DNA from: Linnemannia schmuckeri
Lineage: Eukaryota > Mortierellomycota > Mortierellomycetes > Mortierellales > Mortierellaceae
Assembly: GCA_029449235.1 (NCBI GenBank)
Contig: JANATG010000016.1
Location: forward strand, 186,001-250,000
DNA length: 64,000 nucleotides
Reading direction: 5' to 3'
This document shows positions 1-10,900 of the stretch, piece by piece. The position numbers were made by a program, and so were the translations under genes. Within the stretch, counting starts at the first letter, position 1; each line of letters opens with the position of its first letter. The notes under the pieces were generated by a model, which did no database searches, was not told the origin of the DNA, and saw only the letters and a program-made list of their open reading frames with translations.

Positions 1-345
1 GCCCACATTATACTGCACTTCAGCCAACCCTTTAGATGCAGCCTTTTGGTAATGCTGGAAGGCCGCCTTAGTATTGGGAGTCCTCTCTTTTTCCTCGGGT
101 GTAAACCGGTTCATCTCCAGCACAATCAATAGGAAATGAGTCTTAGCATAATCATCCGAATGTTGGATCACTGATTGGAAAAATTTCTTGGCCATCCCCA
201 GATCCTGCGGCAACTCACTATTGAGATACATCCTTCCCAGGGCTATGCGGGCCTGGAAGACCCCGGCTTGTGCGGTCTTGAGGTAAAAATTCCGCGCAGC
301 CTCATAGTTCTTGTCCTTGTGCTCATAGATACTGGTTACAAGGAA
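1..345 (-). CDS. Sel1-like repeat protein (partial, runs off the left edge)
   Basis: The minus strand is open from about 345 to base 1. It encodes helical repeats of the Sel1 (TPR-like) type, with stretches such as YEAARNFYLKTAQAG, ARIALGRMYLN and AAFQHYQKAASKGLAEVQYN, which show the family's alternating A/G/L/Y spacing. Sel1 proteins are scaffolds or adaptors in signalling and protein quality control; nothing here points to a specific partner. The 3' end lies outside the window. No ATG is visible: the frame stays open to about 425 and then meets a stop, so an upstream exon or a broken gene is likely. The 5'-most codons overlap a piece of 28S rRNA-like DNA. I am fairly sure of the family, unsure whether the gene is functional. 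Confidence 0.6.
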
Positions 346-403
346 TAGAACAACGGGATCAATTTCAGCAGATCCTAGCAGCAAGACTACTCTACTGCTT
401 ACA
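346..403 (-). pseudogene. 28S rRNA 3'-terminal fragment (short)
   Basis: Read on the minus strand, this stretch follows the last ~58 nt of eukaryotic 28S rRNA (GTAAGCAGTAGAGTAG..., ...GATCTGCTGA..., ending near TTGTTCTA) with several substitutions. The same 3' terminus occurs in two longer copies at 2467-3028 and 22966-23520. It overlaps the open frame of the adjacent Sel1-like gene. Too short and diverged to be a functional rRNA. Confidence 0.6.
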
Positions 404-441
404 TTTCCCTTCGCTTGAATGTAATTTATAACTTATATTTT

Positions 442-608
442 TGCACTCATGCATTCATTGTGGTATTGCGAGCCTATTTTTTGCAATCATGCATTCATTG
501 CGGATGCCACTATTTTTTCCCGCAATCACGCATTCAATGCGAAGCTCCTTGAATTTTCCCGCAATGATGCATTCATTACTCCTTTCTCCGCAATCATGCA
601 TTCGTTGC
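442..608. repeat. Five-copy imperfect palindromic repeat
   Basis: Five copies of a motif close to GCAATCATGCATTCATTGC start near 442, 482, 521, 560 and 589, spaced about 29-40 bp. Each is nearly self-complementary (GCAAT...ATTGC around TGCA). The spacers are T/C-rich and differ. The array lies upstream of the Sel1-like frame, so it could be a binding-site cluster or a small hairpin family. No function is assigned. Confidence 0.7.
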
Positions 609-950
609 AATTGTCAGTCAGCTAGTGAAGACGTGTAAATGCAAGAAGTGCGGTTCTTTTTTCAACAATCCGTTTTCCACCACTCTTCCTATTTTTACAA
701 TTCTCAAAGTCTCTCCTTGTACTTTTTCCAAATGTGCCATCGGCGCTAACCCTTCCACACGAGAGAACTTTACAGTCGAAGGAGAATCGCATTGGAAAGC
801 ATGCCACATTAACGAGCCAGTAAAATTCACCTACCCCTATACTGGACACGATGTGCAGCTTTTTTTTCGTTTGTAATAAATCTAAAATTTTGAACAGTGG
901 ATCAGTGAAGGGACATTATGGCAGCTGTCCAACAGTATCCTACGCTAATC
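609..950. other. Intergenic, no gene supported
   Basis: Short frames exist on both strands, but none has a recognisable domain or convincing splice context. The last 17 bases (934-950) are the left target-site duplication of the LINE fragment that follows. Confidence 0.5.
934..950. repeat. Left target-site duplication of LINE fragment
   Basis: AGTATCCTACGCTAATC is repeated at 1613-1629 with one mismatch. The two copies bracket a LINE-like fragment that ends in an A-rich tail, the signature of target-primed reverse transcription. Confidence 0.7.
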
Positions 951-1612
951 CCAAACGACAGTAACCCCATTACTCTGAAATCGGCCACAACAAAACACTT
1001 CCGGACCTTTCTGAGGCAAGACACACCACCAGATTCAAACTCATCAACCCAACCAGAGGTCAGATCCTCAAATCAATGGCGCCGGTTCTGGAGTTCCAAG
1101 ATACCACACCGGGCCAGGACCATGTGGTGGAGGTTCAAAAGAGATTGACTCCCCTGTGGAAATCTACGTCACAAGATCTGGAAGCAGGAACCCCACTGCA
1201 GCATGGGCGGATGTCGGGAACGACGCGAGGCCAAGAATCGCCACGTCTTACAGTGCGCCCCCAAGTATATTGTATGGCAAGCTATCCTCAAACAACACCC
1301 CACCAAAACACGGTGGACTGGTGATCACACCCATACGGTCTTGTCTGTCCAGCCGCCTACTTTCGACGTCAAGCCTTAATATAACATCATCATCCCACAA
1401 TTGCTGGCCTGCTGCCTTATCGGCATCTCAACAGCCAACAACGTCCGTCTTCTGCACCGACACACACAATCGAGCAATGACATTATCCAGTCCATATCAT
1501 ATGAAATCCACAAAACCATTGCCCAAAATACGTAACTTGATCAAGGCTAATTAAGCCAGCCACAATAAAAATCTCCTATTTTACCCTCCCCCCCACAAAA
1601 AAAAGAAAAAAA
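951..1612 (+). mobile_element. 5'-truncated LINE (non-LTR) retrotransposon, degenerate
   Basis: The plus strand carries broken frames resembling the C-terminal end of a LINE reverse-transcriptase polyprotein. A W-rich stretch at about 1070-1145 (SSKIPHRARTMWWRFKRD) precedes an in-frame TGA, and later pieces in other frames include NIIIPQLLACCLIGI at about 1380-1425. Stops and frameshifts interrupt it. It ends in an A-rich tail (about 1597-1612) and is flanked by a 17-bp direct repeat (934-950 and 1613-1629, 16/17 identical). The length of about 660 bp means nearly all of the element's 5' part is missing, as is usual for incomplete reverse transcription. It is not coding today. Confidence 0.7.
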
Positions 1613-1629
1613 AGTATCCCACGCTAATC
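1613..1629. repeat. Right target-site duplication of LINE fragment
   Basis: AGTATCCCACGCTAATC matches 934-950 at 16 of 17 positions and follows directly after the A-rich tail. Confidence 0.7.
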
Positions 1630-1639
1630 TACGGAGCCC

Positions 1640-1810
1640 TCAACCACGTCTCCATCAACAATTACACCTTCATCACCACGCCTCCATCAGTAACCATGCC
1701 TCCATTACCAACCACACCTCCATCACCACGCTCCCATTACCAACCACGCCCTCATCACCAAATATGCACTCATCACCAGTCACGCACTCAGCCCCACACC
1801 TCCATCACGC
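1640..1810 (+). repeat. Degenerate CACCACGCCTCCAT minisatellite
   Basis: Imperfect reiterations of about 15-18 bp with a core like CACCACGCCTCCATCA run through this stretch. The translated frames are Pro/His/Thr-rich noise and are not taken as a gene. Confidence 0.65.
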
Positions 1811-2466
1811 ATACCCCTCTCTCCCTCTCTCTGTATAATAAACACCATCCGTTTTATCCTCTTCCTCTTGTCCCTTTACCTCTCTTGTATTTGCCTTGTC
1901 TCCTCTCTTGTTTACACACTCGTCCCCTCCCTTGCCCTGTTGCTATTACAACCGATCGACGTCCCCACTAATCTCCCTCAGCGACCCAGCTGATGGGGTA
2001 GGGCTCACTGGTCGCTCAGCAAATGGATTACCCCTTCGTGCCTGCAGTGGCTTTTACCCTTTATTCATAGGAATCATTTGCAGTACTACGTATCTATGCT
2101 TAGATTAATCGCGCGCATATATCTCTGCTGCTTCCTTCACACCCCATAGCATCCTCTCTTATCTTTCATTGCCCACCCTAACAGGATCCATGAGCATCTC
2201 AGCCTGCATTCTCCCCTCATGCCCAGCCCCTCATGTCCGACCTCTCATGTCCCACATGCGCATTCATACTCACATTCACATTGTCTTCTCGTGCACAATC
2301 ACTCCATAGAAGGAGTACTAGCTTGGTCCCAACAGGGTGCTTGCTAGCTTGTTTTCTTCCGGACAAGGCGAATCTGTCTCCGAATTTCTTTTTTCTTTTT
2401 ACAGTTCTTCAACTCTTAAGTAGGGAAAAAACAAGAAGTAAAAGAAATGTTTTTTTAACGAATCAA
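1811..2466. other. Intergenic, pyrimidine-rich, no gene supported
   Basis: C/T-rich sequence with a few short reiterations (CCCTCATGTCC-like near 2200-2250). I see no domain, tRNA or convincing exon. Confidence 0.5.
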
Positions 2467-3028
2467 TAGAACAATAGGCCTACTTTCAGCAGATCGTAGC
2501 AACAAGGATACCTACTCTACTACATATAATACTTCGTTCAAAAAAGTCGTCTTCAAGGGATATACCTCTTCCAATGTTTGATATTAAAATTAGCAAGGAG
2601 ATCACCAAGCCTTCCGCTCTGCAAGGTAATCCCACGTTCATAAAATTCAGGACCGAAGGACAATTCGTATTCAACTAAAACGGCACAAGGCGGTAATCGT
2701 CGCATTCTAGCATGGGTTTTGACTTAGAAGCGTTCAGATATAATCCAGCGGATGATAGCTTCGGGCCATTGCCTGCTTAGGCAGGTCCAAATACCAACTA
2801 TCCGAATGAACGGTTCCTTGAGGACAAAGTTCAATTACTATTGCAACAACATCTCATCAGTATGGTAAAACCAACCTGTCTCACGACGGTCTAACCCCAG
2901 GTCTGGTTCCCTATTAGTGGGTGAACAATCCCACGCTTACTGAATTCTGGTTCAGTATGATAGGAAGAGCTGACATGGAAGGATCAAAAAGCAACGTCGC
3001 TTTGAGCGCTTGCCGGCCACAAGCCAGT
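2467..3028 (-). pseudogene. 28S rRNA 3'-terminal fragment (~560 bp, diverged)
   Basis: Read on the minus strand, this matches the 3' end of large-subunit rRNA from the CTGGCTTGTGG element through landmarks such as GCAACGTC next to TTTTTGATCCTTC, GGATTGTTCACCCACTAAT, AGACCGTCGTGAGACAGGTT and AATAGTAATTGAACTT, ending at GATCTGCTGA...TTGTTCTA. Many substitutions and small indels show it is a decayed copy. No other rDNA (18S, 5.8S, ITS) adjoins it. A second copy in the opposite orientation (22966-23520) begins at practically the same rRNA position. Confidence 0.9.
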
Positions 3029-3207
3029 GAATACATGCAGTCCATTTAATAAAACACGCTTATAAAGATAATCAGCAGGTGCACTACTTATATAAAATCT
3101 AATCTCTTCCTCTATCTGTCTCATCGAGGGAGATTGATACATATGTTAAGATCTATTGTATTGCACCTTTTGTGCTTCACTACAAAACCGGCATTAGTGA
3201 TAGATTT

Positions 3208-5789
3208 TCATATTAAATCCTCCATTTTTCCAGGATTTGAGTTGCTATCCAAGTGCAAGCTAGTCAGGGTCGAGTTAGTCTTATGCGCCTCTAACAGCGC
3301 CACAGTTCCCTTGTCCTTGATCCAGTTTCTTCCTAAGTGTAGAGTGGTCAAAGTCGAGCTGGTTTTGAGTGCCTCAGATAGCGCCATAGCTCCGTTGTCC
3401 CCGATCCAGTTGTTGTTCAAGCGCAAAGTGGTCAGAGTAGAGTTGGTCTTGAGTGCCTCTGACAGTGCCACAGCTCCGTTATCCCCGATTGCGTTGTTGT
3501 TCAAGCTCAAAGTAGTCAGAGTAGAGTTGGTCTTGAGTGCTTCCGATAGCGTCACAGCTCCGTTTTCCCTGAACCAGCTGCTTTCCAGATGCAAAGTGGT
3601 CAGAGTCGAGTTGGTTTTGAGTGTCTCTGACAGTGCCACAGCTCCGTTATCTCCGATTGGGTTGTTGTCCAGGTGCAAAGTGGTCAGAGTAGAGTTGGTT
3701 TTGAGTGTCTCAAACAGCGCCACAACTCCGTTCTCCCTGAACCAGTTGCTCCCCAAGTGCAAAGTGGTCAGAGTCGAGTTGGTCTTGAGTGCCTCTGACA
3801 ATGCCACCGCTCCGCTCTCCCCGATTGGGTTTCTGGTCAGGTGCAAAGTGGTCAGATTCGAGTTGGTTTTGAGTGCCACCGACAGTGCCACAGCTCCGTT
3901 ATCCTCGATTGAGTTGTTATTCAAATACAAAATGGTCAGTGTTGAGTCGGTCTTGAGCGTCTCTGCTAGTTTTCTCAACCCCTTCCCTCTAAGAATCTTT
4001 CCTCTATTCGGCCCCGACACCACTTCAAAAGATAGCTTGGGAAGACAAGATAGCCTTTTAGGCTGGATCCTGAAAAGCTCGACAAGATCCATCGGAAGCA
4101 CGATATCAATTATCTTCATGCTCGGGAGATTTATAATGCGAGCTAGCGCTTGTTGTCGTACAGGTGACGATAGCAGTTTGGCGCCAAAGCTAGCCCGAAA
4201 TCGTCGAATATCAAGTCGAAGAATCGATACGACCGCACACTTAAGTGTGTCTTCAAATGCTTCAAGATCGCTTGTGGTACCCTCCCAATCGAATGTAACA
4301 ATCAGCTCGTTCACACGTCTTGCTTTGGCTAAGGCATCGAAGAATCCTGTGGCTTGGATTTTAGATCCCAAGCTGACCGTAACTTTGCCGAGATGCGGGT
4401 CATAGTCGCCACCGTTTAACTCGACTGCCGTTATAAAAGCCTGCTGACCCTGCTCCTTGTATGTCAAGCGGTAATGGTTGATGCACACCCATTTGACGTG
4501 ACCTTGCTGGGTGACAATGCGGTAGAGGTTTCCTAATGCTCGATGCTGGTCCTTGGCCTTGATGAACGCTTCCAAGTGACGCAGGTCGGCGCCCTCTAAG
4601 ACTTCTTGTCCAGTGAACGACTCTGCATTAGTTGCGTCTTGTTCCTGAAGATCCTTGCTTGAAAGGCTTTGTAGGAATTCGATGGACTGGTTGACAGCTG
4701 ACTGGGAGATGGTGTTTAGGGAGTTTCGGAACATGTCGATAGCTCCAGGGGCACTGACAGCTGCCTGTGCAGGAATGGCGAATCCTGAAATCGTGACTCC
4801 GTACTTGATCATCTCGAGCAAAGTTAGCATGTATTTGCCGTACTTTTGAAAAAACTCAATGGGTCTCTTGAGATCATATCCTTCATGCTTGGCGATGTGG
4901 ATGTGGTGGGGAATGTTGGACTTGTTGTCATCAAGCGATTTGGTATGTTCTCCACATTCGCAGAGAAAGTAGAGTTGGAACTGATTGTTGAAAATGTTGA
5001 CTGAATCCCACATGGAGGTGTTGTTGGGCAAGATGATAAACAGCCGAGGAATCGGATACTCATGGAGCTCGTAGGTCTGTGTGAGTAGGGCCTGGATTCG
5101 TCCTTGTATAACTGCGAGTCGATCAAGCGCTTGCTGCTGCATCTGGAGCATGACCTGTTGATTCTGGTGAATAGAGTCTATTTGCTGCTTCATTTCGTTC
5201 ATTTGGTGTTGAAAATCGAGTTTCTGGTCCGAAGATGTTTGCAATGCTGAGAAGCACTGTTGGAAGCCGCTTTGATTAACGACCACCTTCTCCCTTTGGC
5301 TCTCCTTTACTGCTTTAACATAGTCCTTGAAAAGAGTAGCCGACTGTTGGAATTCGTCTTCCACCGCCGGTGAGACCGAAGTCGATTGAAGGACAAAAGT
5401 ATTTTGCCTGGTGAGCAGACGAGGTGAGAGAGTAGAACTGGGTATGACAACTTCGACAGTTTCGCCAGGTCGATAGTCAAAACGCTTGGGCGATAGCCTA
5501 AATATCGAGTTAATAGTTAGTTAAGTGCACGCAGGTTACTTGTTGCTTATAACATTTGTGAAAGGAAACTACAGTATACAATGGGAAATTACCAATTGCC
5601 GTTGACGTCTCGCAAAAAGGTAACTAGATCGTTGCCGCACATAAACTTGGTAGCATCCTGAAAGTGATGTTGGATATCGTCTACAAAAACACAAGGAACT
5701 TTCTGGTTGTCCTCAACGCCTAGATAGGCTTTGACACGAACAGTCTTGTCTCCGTATTGCAATTGCTGCCACATGTCATCGGTGGACAT
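3208..5789 (-). CDS. Leucine-rich-repeat protein with N-terminal recognition-type module (two exons)
   Basis: Exon 1 is 5789-5593 and exon 2 is 5497-3208. The 95-bp intron (5592-5498) has donor GTAATT and acceptor TTTAG and keeps the frame (...VNGNW then LSPKRFDYRPGE...), giving about 828 aa. Residues 1-95 form a compact N-terminal module. Residues ~156-206 are a Gln-rich coiled coil (MNEMKQQIDSIHQNQQ). A central globular part begins PRLFIILPNN near 213. Residues ~583-825 are about eight 28-residue leucine-rich repeats of the ribonuclease-inhibitor/NLRC type (consensus NGAVALSEALKTNSTLTTL). There is no NACHT P-loop, so it resembles an NLR without its ATPase. LRRs usually bind proteins; the ligand is unknown. 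The repeats are very similar at DNA level (84-bp unit), indicating recent expansion or gene conversion. Confidence 0.85.
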
Positions 5790-6273
5790 GGTAAGGGTCG
5801 AAGATCCAAAGGGAAATGGAGCAAAGTGAGGAATGAAGTGTGATATAAGGAATGAGGAGCTAGATGAAAAATGATGAGTGAGACGAGAGAACGATGTTGA
5901 AAAGAAAGGGACAGAGAGGGAAGAAAAGATGTGTTTTGACTTTACATCTTCGCTTGTGCCATTATACTTTTCTACCTATGTCGCTTTAGTCGTTGGACCC
6001 GTAAAATCTTCTTTTGTGGTTGGTACACAACCTGATTGCATTTTGATACTTTGCCTTCATCTTCATGCACGCTGCCACCATCTCAGTTACAGGACCCATG
6101 AAATCTTCTTTTATTGCGGTTGCACAATCTGAGCAAAGGAGCATTTTGTCCATGTATTATTTCAAACAAGTCATTTTGCATTAACAAAAAGGGGAAGAAA
6201 TGGAGAAGAGAAAAAGGAGATAAATAGAGAGACAAAGAATGACAGTGTTCCCTATTTGTTTCATTTTGTTTCT

Positions 6274-6306
<33 letters not shown>

Positions 6307-7915
6307 GATGTGACAAAGTGGCATTGTTGACTCGGTGGTTTCGTGTCTTTACTTGTAACTTTTGTTTATACATAAATGTTTGTGGTGCGATACAAAGAAA
6401 AACAGAAACGCCTATTTTCTGTGAAAATCCTCTTCTACTTTTTCCCTGAAAGATCTGAAGAAGGCCATACCCTTGCTCGATATCCTTCTCTCGAAGTTAC
6501 CTTGGGTAGCCATTTCTCCTACATTGTATCATCGCTGCATTTTGTCATACTGCTGCTGCACTAGACCTCTTCTACATTTCTCTGAGCGGAACAAGGGATA
6601 GCGATAGAGGTTTAGAACGTCGACAATTCAGCCGGATCGAACTTTCGTGTATCCGCTGATGCATGTCGTCGTCCCAGCGGACGCTCCTCCTGTCTTTCAA
6701 TGTTTAACTCTTGCTTTACACGATTCAAATATATTGTCGACGAGGCGGGGGTTATAGCTGAGGGAGATGTTACTGCCGAGGATCGGCTGTCGGATTAGCT
6801 CCTGCGTCTATGACAGACTTGTTTCCTCTCTTTTTGCTGCTGCAGGGTAGTGACGATGACGTCCTCACACATCCTCTTTGCTTGGCTTCGTGACACAGCA
6901 CAGAACCACCGCAGATTGAATGTATTTTTTGTTAATCCCCGAGAAGCATATATGCGTTTGATCTTTGTTATTGAATGTCGAATTGAATCAACGGTGGCAT
7001 GCAGTTCTTTTTGCTGGCACTGAAAATCGTTATCAATGAAGTCCATATTTGCTGCATTATGTTGTGGATAACACCACCTTCAGTTCGCAAAGGAGCATTT
7101 TTAGAGAACCATATTTGTTGAAGGTACATGTTTTTCTGGGATCTCTTCTGATTTGATAATATACCCTGTCTGTTCATGTTCGGATTTTTTGCGCTCATGC
7201 AGGGGTTCTTTTTATCCCTTTTGAACTCCAGTTTCGTCGACGTCAATTCGAACAAAAAGATCGCTTAAGTAAATGGAATAGGCCATTGTAATTCCTCAAA
7301 AACACCTTAGTGATTTTCTAGTGCGCCCTGATTAGATATTCGATTCCACCAAAACCCATGACCAACTTGGTTCCCTATTGTTAGGATTGAATAAAGAGGA
7401 TCAAGTTGCCACTACTGTTTAGTATGCTTTACTTAGTGAAGTAGACTACGTGCTCGTACGAGCTTCACCTAGACAGCTCCACTTTTCAATTGGATAATAT
7501 TGATGTGTCGTCACAGACGACCCATCACTACCTTTGTAAAAAAAACATATGTTGTTAACATTGTCGATTTTACTGTTCTCCCTCTTTCTGGTAGGTGGAA
7601 TATTGTTGTAAAGAGTGTGTGGCATTAAGATGAAGTGTGTGATGGAGGGGAAGAGGAAAGGTTGTAGAGAAAGCAGCATTCACAAAAGTCGATTAATGCT
7701 TTTATGATATTAGTCAGTACCAAATGACGCCAAAGTTACCGCAAGGGGAGAGCAAAATTAAAACCTAATGGCAAGATGACAAGCACTCGAAAATTGTAGT
7801 GCGCTTCACCTAGCCCTACCACCACAAAATTATTGCGCTCTAGCGTGTTTTATTCATGCTGTATTCCTCATCCTCCAGACACCCTCGGTAGACTTGCCCC
7901 CAGACCCATGTCGGA
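5790..7915. other. Intergenic ~2.1 kb, no gene supported
   Basis: Contains the promoter side of the LRR gene, a T31 tract (6275-6305), a 12-bp palindrome GCTCGTACGAGC (7452-7463) and the 3' flank of the NACHT gene. Several frames of 60-96 codons occur on both strands, without domains or consistent splice signals. Confidence 0.5.
6275..6305. repeat. Poly(T) tract
   Basis: Uninterrupted run of 31 T. Confidence 0.95.
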
Positions 7916-10900
7916 TCAATCGTCCATTGAAGATGGACCCTGGTCAAAGGCACGGCGTTGAGATATCAACCTCTGGTGGGTCGGGCTCAAACCAGTTACA
8001 CCCTCAAGAACCACACCTGCAGTGCAAAGTCTCCTAAGGTTGGTGCCCCATAGCATCTTCACGGCAACCGCTCCATCATCGCTCGACACTCGCCATACTC
8101 GGACAGACCTATCATCGCTAGCTGTGATGAACTCCATCGGGACAACTGGATTCCAAGACAGGCTCGAGATGAACTTATGAAACACACGAAGCGCATATAC
8201 ACAAGACCAAGTCTCATTCTCTCCTTCGACTGACTGTCGACGCCAGAGATGCACAACGTAGTCCGCGCTGGTGGATGCTAGAAACTGACCGCACGGCGAG
8301 TAGGCAATATTCACGCTGTCACCAAAGCAGACCATCGAAGTGACAGGGACCTTCACTTCAAAACTAGGCTCATCCGACTGCAGGTCCCAAAAGGCAATCG
8401 AAGTCCGAGTGCCTAAAGCAAGTTGCTGACCATTTGGTGAATAGCCCGATGCCAGGATCGACTTCTCCATCATCTTCTTGGAAGTCAAGAGGACTCTTGT
8501 TTGTGGGTCGAAAAGCCAGACTTTTCCGTCATCCGAGCAGACCACAAGTTGATGTCCTGTCGGTGAGAACTTCAAGACGTTGATCCTTTTACTATAGCCT
8601 CCTCCCGTCTCAACAAGGACGTATTGCCGCTCTGTATCATGAAGGTCCGACAATCGTACAATTCCGTCGTCGTCGGAAGAGGCGATCCAGCGACCACAGG
8701 TTGAACAAGCAAGAAGCCTCACCGCGCTAGAATGCCCCTCCAAGGCCGGTCTTGCTGCGCCAGTTCTGCGATCCCACAATCGCACTGAACCATCCTTGGA
8801 ACTGAATGCAATCCGATTGCCGTCCGCTGAAAACGCCAGGGCGTAGATCGACTCTGGGTTCGGAATTTCAAACAACACTAATCCACTCGCTCCTGTTGTA
8901 GCATCCCTTTGTCGGATAATACGCTGGTGACCGATAGAGAGGACAGAGAGTCCATCGGGAGAGTAGGCCACCTTAACAGCGTCACCGATCTGATCTCGAG
9001 TCTCGATACTGGACCGACTGGAGTTCACCTCCCATAGTCGCAACGTCCTGTCATCAGATGCCGATGCAATAGTGCGACCATTTGGAGAGAAGGCAACGTC
9101 CCATAAGTAGTCCGAATGACCGTCAAATACGGAAATGGTGTCTCCTGTAGATGCGTCCCATAACATCACCCTACGGTCCCAGCTGGAAGTGGCGATCAAT
9201 TGGCCATTAGGAGAGAATGCGATTCCCATAACCCTAGCGGTATGGCCTTGCAGGACAGGACCTGGGCTACCGGAGACCATATCCCACAGCCGTACATTGC
9301 CGTCATCGTGACCGGAGGCAATCCATCGGCCGTCTGGAGAACAGGCAAGACTAAAAATCATCCCTAGCAGAGGACTCATGACTCTTGGATCTCCTGTCTC
9401 CGAGTCCCAAAACCGAATCGTTCCATCCCGGCTGCCTGATACAAGCTGCCGTCCATCCGGGGAAAACCTGACACTAAAAACCTGGTCAGTATGGCCTTCC
9501 AAAGCAAAGACGCACAATCCCGTCTCTGAATCCCACAACCGCACCATTTTGTCATCGCCGGCTGAGGCAATACGCTGGCCACAAGGTGAGTACGCCAATG
9601 AACGTACGAAACGAGTGTGCCCCTTCATAACCAGCAACTCCTCGCCGCTTGTACAATCCCACAACCGAACCACTCCACTCTCGGCTCCAGATACGATTCG
9701 TTGGCTGTCAGGCGAAAACGTCAAAGATCCGACTCTCTCAGTGGCTGTGGCTAGATGGATTCGTTGCCATGTAGAGGCGTCGTATATGCGGATGCCAACG
9801 CCATCAGCCCATAGCGTCACTCCAAACATCCTTCCGTCTGGCGAGTAAGCACAGGCCTTTACGCAACCCTCCACCTTGAGGTATGGCAGCTCTCCGAATT
9901 GGACGCCCTCCAGCTTTGCACGGCTCAAATCCGCTTGCCGCAACCAAATTCCCGAAAGACTAACATCCGTCAGATCGGCGCCTTGGAGCTGTGCAGAGTC
10001 GAACTGACCGCAGGAAAGATCGGCGCCAGGGATCCTGATGCCGCAAAGATCTGCACCGTGGAAGGTCACATCGGCTCTGTTCAGGATCGTGATGGCGTTG
10101 GCGGCGGCGGTGGTGGCACTGGAATCGGTCTTGGACTGCTCGATGGCATCGCGGAGTTGTTGTCGGAAAGAGGGATTCTGATCAACACGCTCGGCCAAGA
10201 ACTGCAGGATCGACAGCTCCTTGACAATATTCATCCGAGACAAGCATGTCATAAGGTCGGGACCTGGTCCACGTTCGTATAGTCCATCATCATCGGCGTT
10301 ATGGTCAAGAGGGTCGTAGATAGTCCTGGAATAAAAATACTCCAGTAGAGACCGATGGAGGAAGCGGAAGAAGGAGCTAGACCGCATCACCGTACTCGAC
10401 TCGCGAAGCAATTTAGCCTGACCGGTCGGACAAAAGAACTCTGCTTTCCAAGTGTTTTTGTCGCGAATATGAGTGTACTTGATGATAGGGTTGCCTGCTT
10501 GCTTCAAGAAGATTGACGTTGCAAGGTTCCTCTGGTAGTGGACGCCATGGTAGAGAAAGTTGTCTTCAATAAGCATGTCCAGCTCTGTTCGCTCGTCGTT
10601 GCTCAACGGACTTGCCTCCAGTCTCTTCCTGTTGACCTCGAGCCATCGTTCGACGAAGCTGTCATACAACTGCACACGGGTGATCTTGATTGCGGAAAGA
10701 TCCTTTTTGGATTCGACCACAGAAGGGAGAGCATCCAAGGCCAACGTTAGAAGAAAGGGGTTCGAGACGAGCTCCATGAGGTTCGGGATCCCAGTCAACT
10801 TGTCCATGTACTCATCCACGGTCCATGATGGTCGGTCCTGAAGAGGGTCAACTGCAGGCAGCCCCTTGACATACTCTTCAACATACTGGTGGATCTGAGC

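Noticed and set aside
3134..4405. 423-codon plus-strand frame opposite the LRR gene
   Set aside because: It is the antisense shadow of 84-bp LRR units: a repeat length divisible by three keeps the opposite frame open. Its protein is only a reflection of the LRR codons.
6376..7255. Possible genes in the 2-kb gap between the LRR and NACHT genes
   Set aside because: Frames are short, contain no domain and do not join through convincing splice sites.
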